This document shows, piece by piece, positions 55,301-56,124 of a DNA stretch of 56,124 nucleotides. Position numbers and translations under genes: made by a program. The notes under the pieces are model-generated. The model saw only the letters and a list, made by a program, of their open reading frames with translations. It was not told the DNA's origin and did no database searches. The DNA is from Aquimarina algiphila (GTDB taxonomy: Bacteria > Bacteroidota > Bacteroidia > Flavobacteriales > Flavobacteriaceae). How positions within the stretch are numbered: the first letter of the stretch is position 1; each line of letters begins with the position of its first letter. Where the stretch lies: the NCBI RefSeq assembly GCF_007489275.1, contig NZ_VLNR01000047.1, positions 1 to 56,124 of the forward strand, given 5' to 3'.

Positions 55301-56124
55301 TACATCATCTAATGCTCCTGCAGCTACAACTATTGGTGGTGCAGGTAAAATACCTGTTCCACTTAGGGCTGTAAAGGTAAATGGCCCTGTTCCTCCTGTA
55401 ATCGATACAATCACAGTTTCTGGATTAGTACAGGAAATAACGCCATTATTAACAGCACTCGTATCTCTAGTAATCGTTGGATCTGTCATGATCGCAAATG
55501 GTGGAACAATAACATCAAAAGTCGTGAATACACAATTATTCTCATCCGTTACACTAATACTATACGTACCAGCAACAGGAGCCGTTATATTATATTGAAC
55601 ATCTGCAGCTACCAGATCAGCATCTGTAACATCTGTCTCTGATCCTGAAGAGGATGGACCAGTATAAGCAACATCATAGGGTGCCGTACCTCCACTAATG
55701 GTTAAGGTAATCAATGGGAAAACATCATCATTTGTAGCATTACATGCATAGGCTGTTTGTGCAGAAACTACATTTAATGCAGCCGTAGGGCCTAATATCG
55801 TTATCGGCTCTAATGTCACTGGACAACCTCTTGATGAAGTTACTACAACTTCATATTGACCTGCAGTAATCGGAGCAATCGTATTATTAAATAGTGGACT
55901 CGCCTGAGGACCAGCTACTGAAGCTCCAGCAGCAATAGGGGACGGATCATAAACAAATAATTCATACGTATATGGTGTGTCATCATCTGCTGATGGATCT
56001 AAACTTATTAAAATACTACCATCATTGCCTCCAAAACAAGATACCGGAGTAACTGCCGCTGAAGGTATTGGATCTACAAAAGTAGGAACCGTAATATCAA
56101 AAGTATCGGTACAACCAGGTGCCA
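52328..56124 (-). CDS. T9SS type B SprB-repeat adhesin, 5'-partial
   Basis: The visible part codes for the last 1264 residues; the frame stays open to the window edge, so the true start lies beyond it. The GTG at 55819 is an internal valine (CPVTLEPITI), not a start. At least eight SprB-like repeats of roughly 80-120 residues follow one another, each with a cysteine, a DG-type turn and a GG.PPY-like strand, such as ISCNGETDGSIRVFVEV, LDCADSEDGVIVAVATGG and EECVGDMNGTATISITGG. The C-terminus (IRIPNYFTPDDPNSS, VTIFDRFGRVLAEF, LPSGDYWYTIIL) is a type B (gliding-motility-associated) sorting domain. It is probably a large surface adhesin, perhaps moved by gliding machinery. No sprF-like gene is visible downstream. 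Confidence 0.9.
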   Translation of the reverse strand, partial: APGCTDTFDITVPTFVDPIPSAAVTPVSCFGGNDGSILISLDPSADDDTPYTYELFVYDPSPIAAGASVAGPQASPLFNNTIAPITAGQYEVVVTSSRGCPVTLEPITILGPTAALNVVSAQTAYACNATNDDVFPLITLTISGGTAPYDVAYTGPSSSGSETDVTDADLVAADVQYNITAPVAGTYSISVTDENNCVFTTFDVIVPPFAIMTDPTITRDTSAVNNGVISCTNPETVIVSITGGTGPFTFTALSGTGILPAPPIVVAAGALDDVGTPEIETRAIFTLPSVGNYVFQILDQTTTCTIDTAPYPIAQFDTIDAAITLGNDITCFNTTPPDGSVNLTVTNYTGTYDYVATNSSTVPVTTVSGGGNTATDPATGLVIPGLAAGDITVVVTATQTPFCDATSNVVAITQPPAILVTANQIRDESCTPGDDALIEVVARGGTGTLEYQLEDAGGGILVAFGSDPRFGGFALDGGVAPVGIDYVVRVRDATGCEQTDSINIQPPVPLGLNPITAITLDCADSEDGVIVAVATGGQGVGTYFFSLTFPDGSVSAAVNNGTNTFQWSDLKPGNYIVTVSDNLACEAIQNPVVIDAPPAVTVDVTPTGISCLTANPNNILVTGGGGVPGGYTYGYVFTDATTGVVSPIVWQPGDTFAGLPEGDYDFYVRDGNLCESPASTRIQVRNPDPFVVTLDTSNFSIVCFSEATGSVDAVTTGGLGSYGYRVNGTDYLGNPVNLPGPTPTDTQTTSFFGDLLAGTYTYTVTSGDCVDKVLPFEITQPLEFLINNDTTPISCNGETDGSIRVFVEVITPPGTTGGTPPYFFSLYNSAGDAVFTFIEDDSELPLGEHTFIDLPADTYRVEVEDNNGCPKEILDIIIVEPDPILATVDSTTPEECVGDMNGTATISITGGLPPVDPADPSYFWSIDGVTYLPVADPTALLIDNLPGGTTTVFIRDSRNNPDCQGAFNIEIEPGVNLDATLEPRLVCPIFDYTDPMNPVITNEEQYFIDFNIIVESEGLDIIYTLNGINGTPNPPSNTNLTGTFEVAPGEYEGIMESSLCVRTIGTIEIIEYIPLAIPFAEMTNNPKDPNEYRILASGGRQFENDPFYAFSFTILEEGVTLSELEPSDFTELDGNIFAIRETADYVLRVVDADGCEVLVVQNLTYINIRIPNYFTPDDPNSSIEERFWYPRQITPNTDDPFFFENIEVTIFDRFGRVLAEFKGDQKGWTGQYQGKQLPSGDYWYTIILNDVDNREFTGHFTLYR

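Noticed and set aside
52328..55819. A complete gene starting at the GTG at 55819
   Set aside because: The reading frame continues to the window edge with further SprB-like sequence, so that GTG is an internal valine.
1..56124. CRISPR arrays, tRNA, rRNA, insertion sequences or phage genes
   Set aside because: I looked for regular direct repeats, cloverleaf-like segments and transposase or integrase motifs and saw none; small RNAs could still be missed by eye.

Overview
The window is AT-rich DNA from a member of the Bacteroidota, most likely a marine Flavobacteriaceae (genus not determined). The signs are C-terminal type IX secretion sorting domains of both type A and type B, SprB-like repeats, a bacterial GH3 protein beside an M23 peptidase and a lone TatA, Bacteroidota-type promoter boxes (TAnnTTTG), weak Shine-Dalgarno signals, and lipoproteins with acidic residues after the lipidated cysteine. 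No rRNA, tRNA, CRISPR array, transposase or integrase was seen.

Region 1 (about 0.2-31 kb, all on the minus strand, so transcription runs from high to low coordinates) is a large surface-polysaccharide locus of the Wzx/Wzy type. In transcription order: a conserved protein of unknown function, a Wzz-like protein, mannose-6-phosphate isomerase, rmlB, rmlA, rmlC, a 339-nt gap, a second Wzz-like protein, rmlD, wecB, wecC, an MBOAT acyltransferase with an SGNH-like partner, a polymerase-like membrane protein, an O-antigen ligase/polymerase-like protein, a secreted WD40 protein, a Wzx-like flippase, a GT4, a CDP-glucose branch (rfbF, rfbG and an SDR), a GT2, an FkbM-type methyltransferase, another polymerase-like protein, a WbuX/HisH/HisF amidination trio, a lipoprotein followed by a terminator, and a last GT4. 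The predicted polymer contains rhamnose, ManNAcA (possibly amidinated), a CDP-derived 6-deoxyhexose, and O-acetyl and O-methyl groups.

Region 2 (31-45 kb) is mostly housekeeping. It holds GH3, M23 peptidase, tatA, a small membrane protein, tex, a macroglobulin/plug-type outer-membrane protein, a DUF4837-type lipoprotein, an SLT-LysM lytic transglycosylase, pgk, a DNA polymerase III delta'-like gene and a DoxX-like gene. Gene orientation switches at the tatA pair and again at the delta'/doxX pair, and several clear hairpin terminators separate units.

Region 3 (45-56 kb) encodes large secreted proteins: a GH43 enzyme with three tandem CBM6-like modules and a fascin-like C-terminus, a 1114-residue type A T9SS cargo protein, and the C-terminal 1264 residues of a SprB-repeat type B T9SS protein whose start lies beyond the window.

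Nothing here proves a wholly new system. The most unusual points are the secreted WD40 propeller translationally coupled to the polymer assembly genes, the CDP-sugar branch without a C-3 dehydrase, the GH3/unknown-protein pair running directly into the polysaccharide operon, and two structured intergenic repeat regions.
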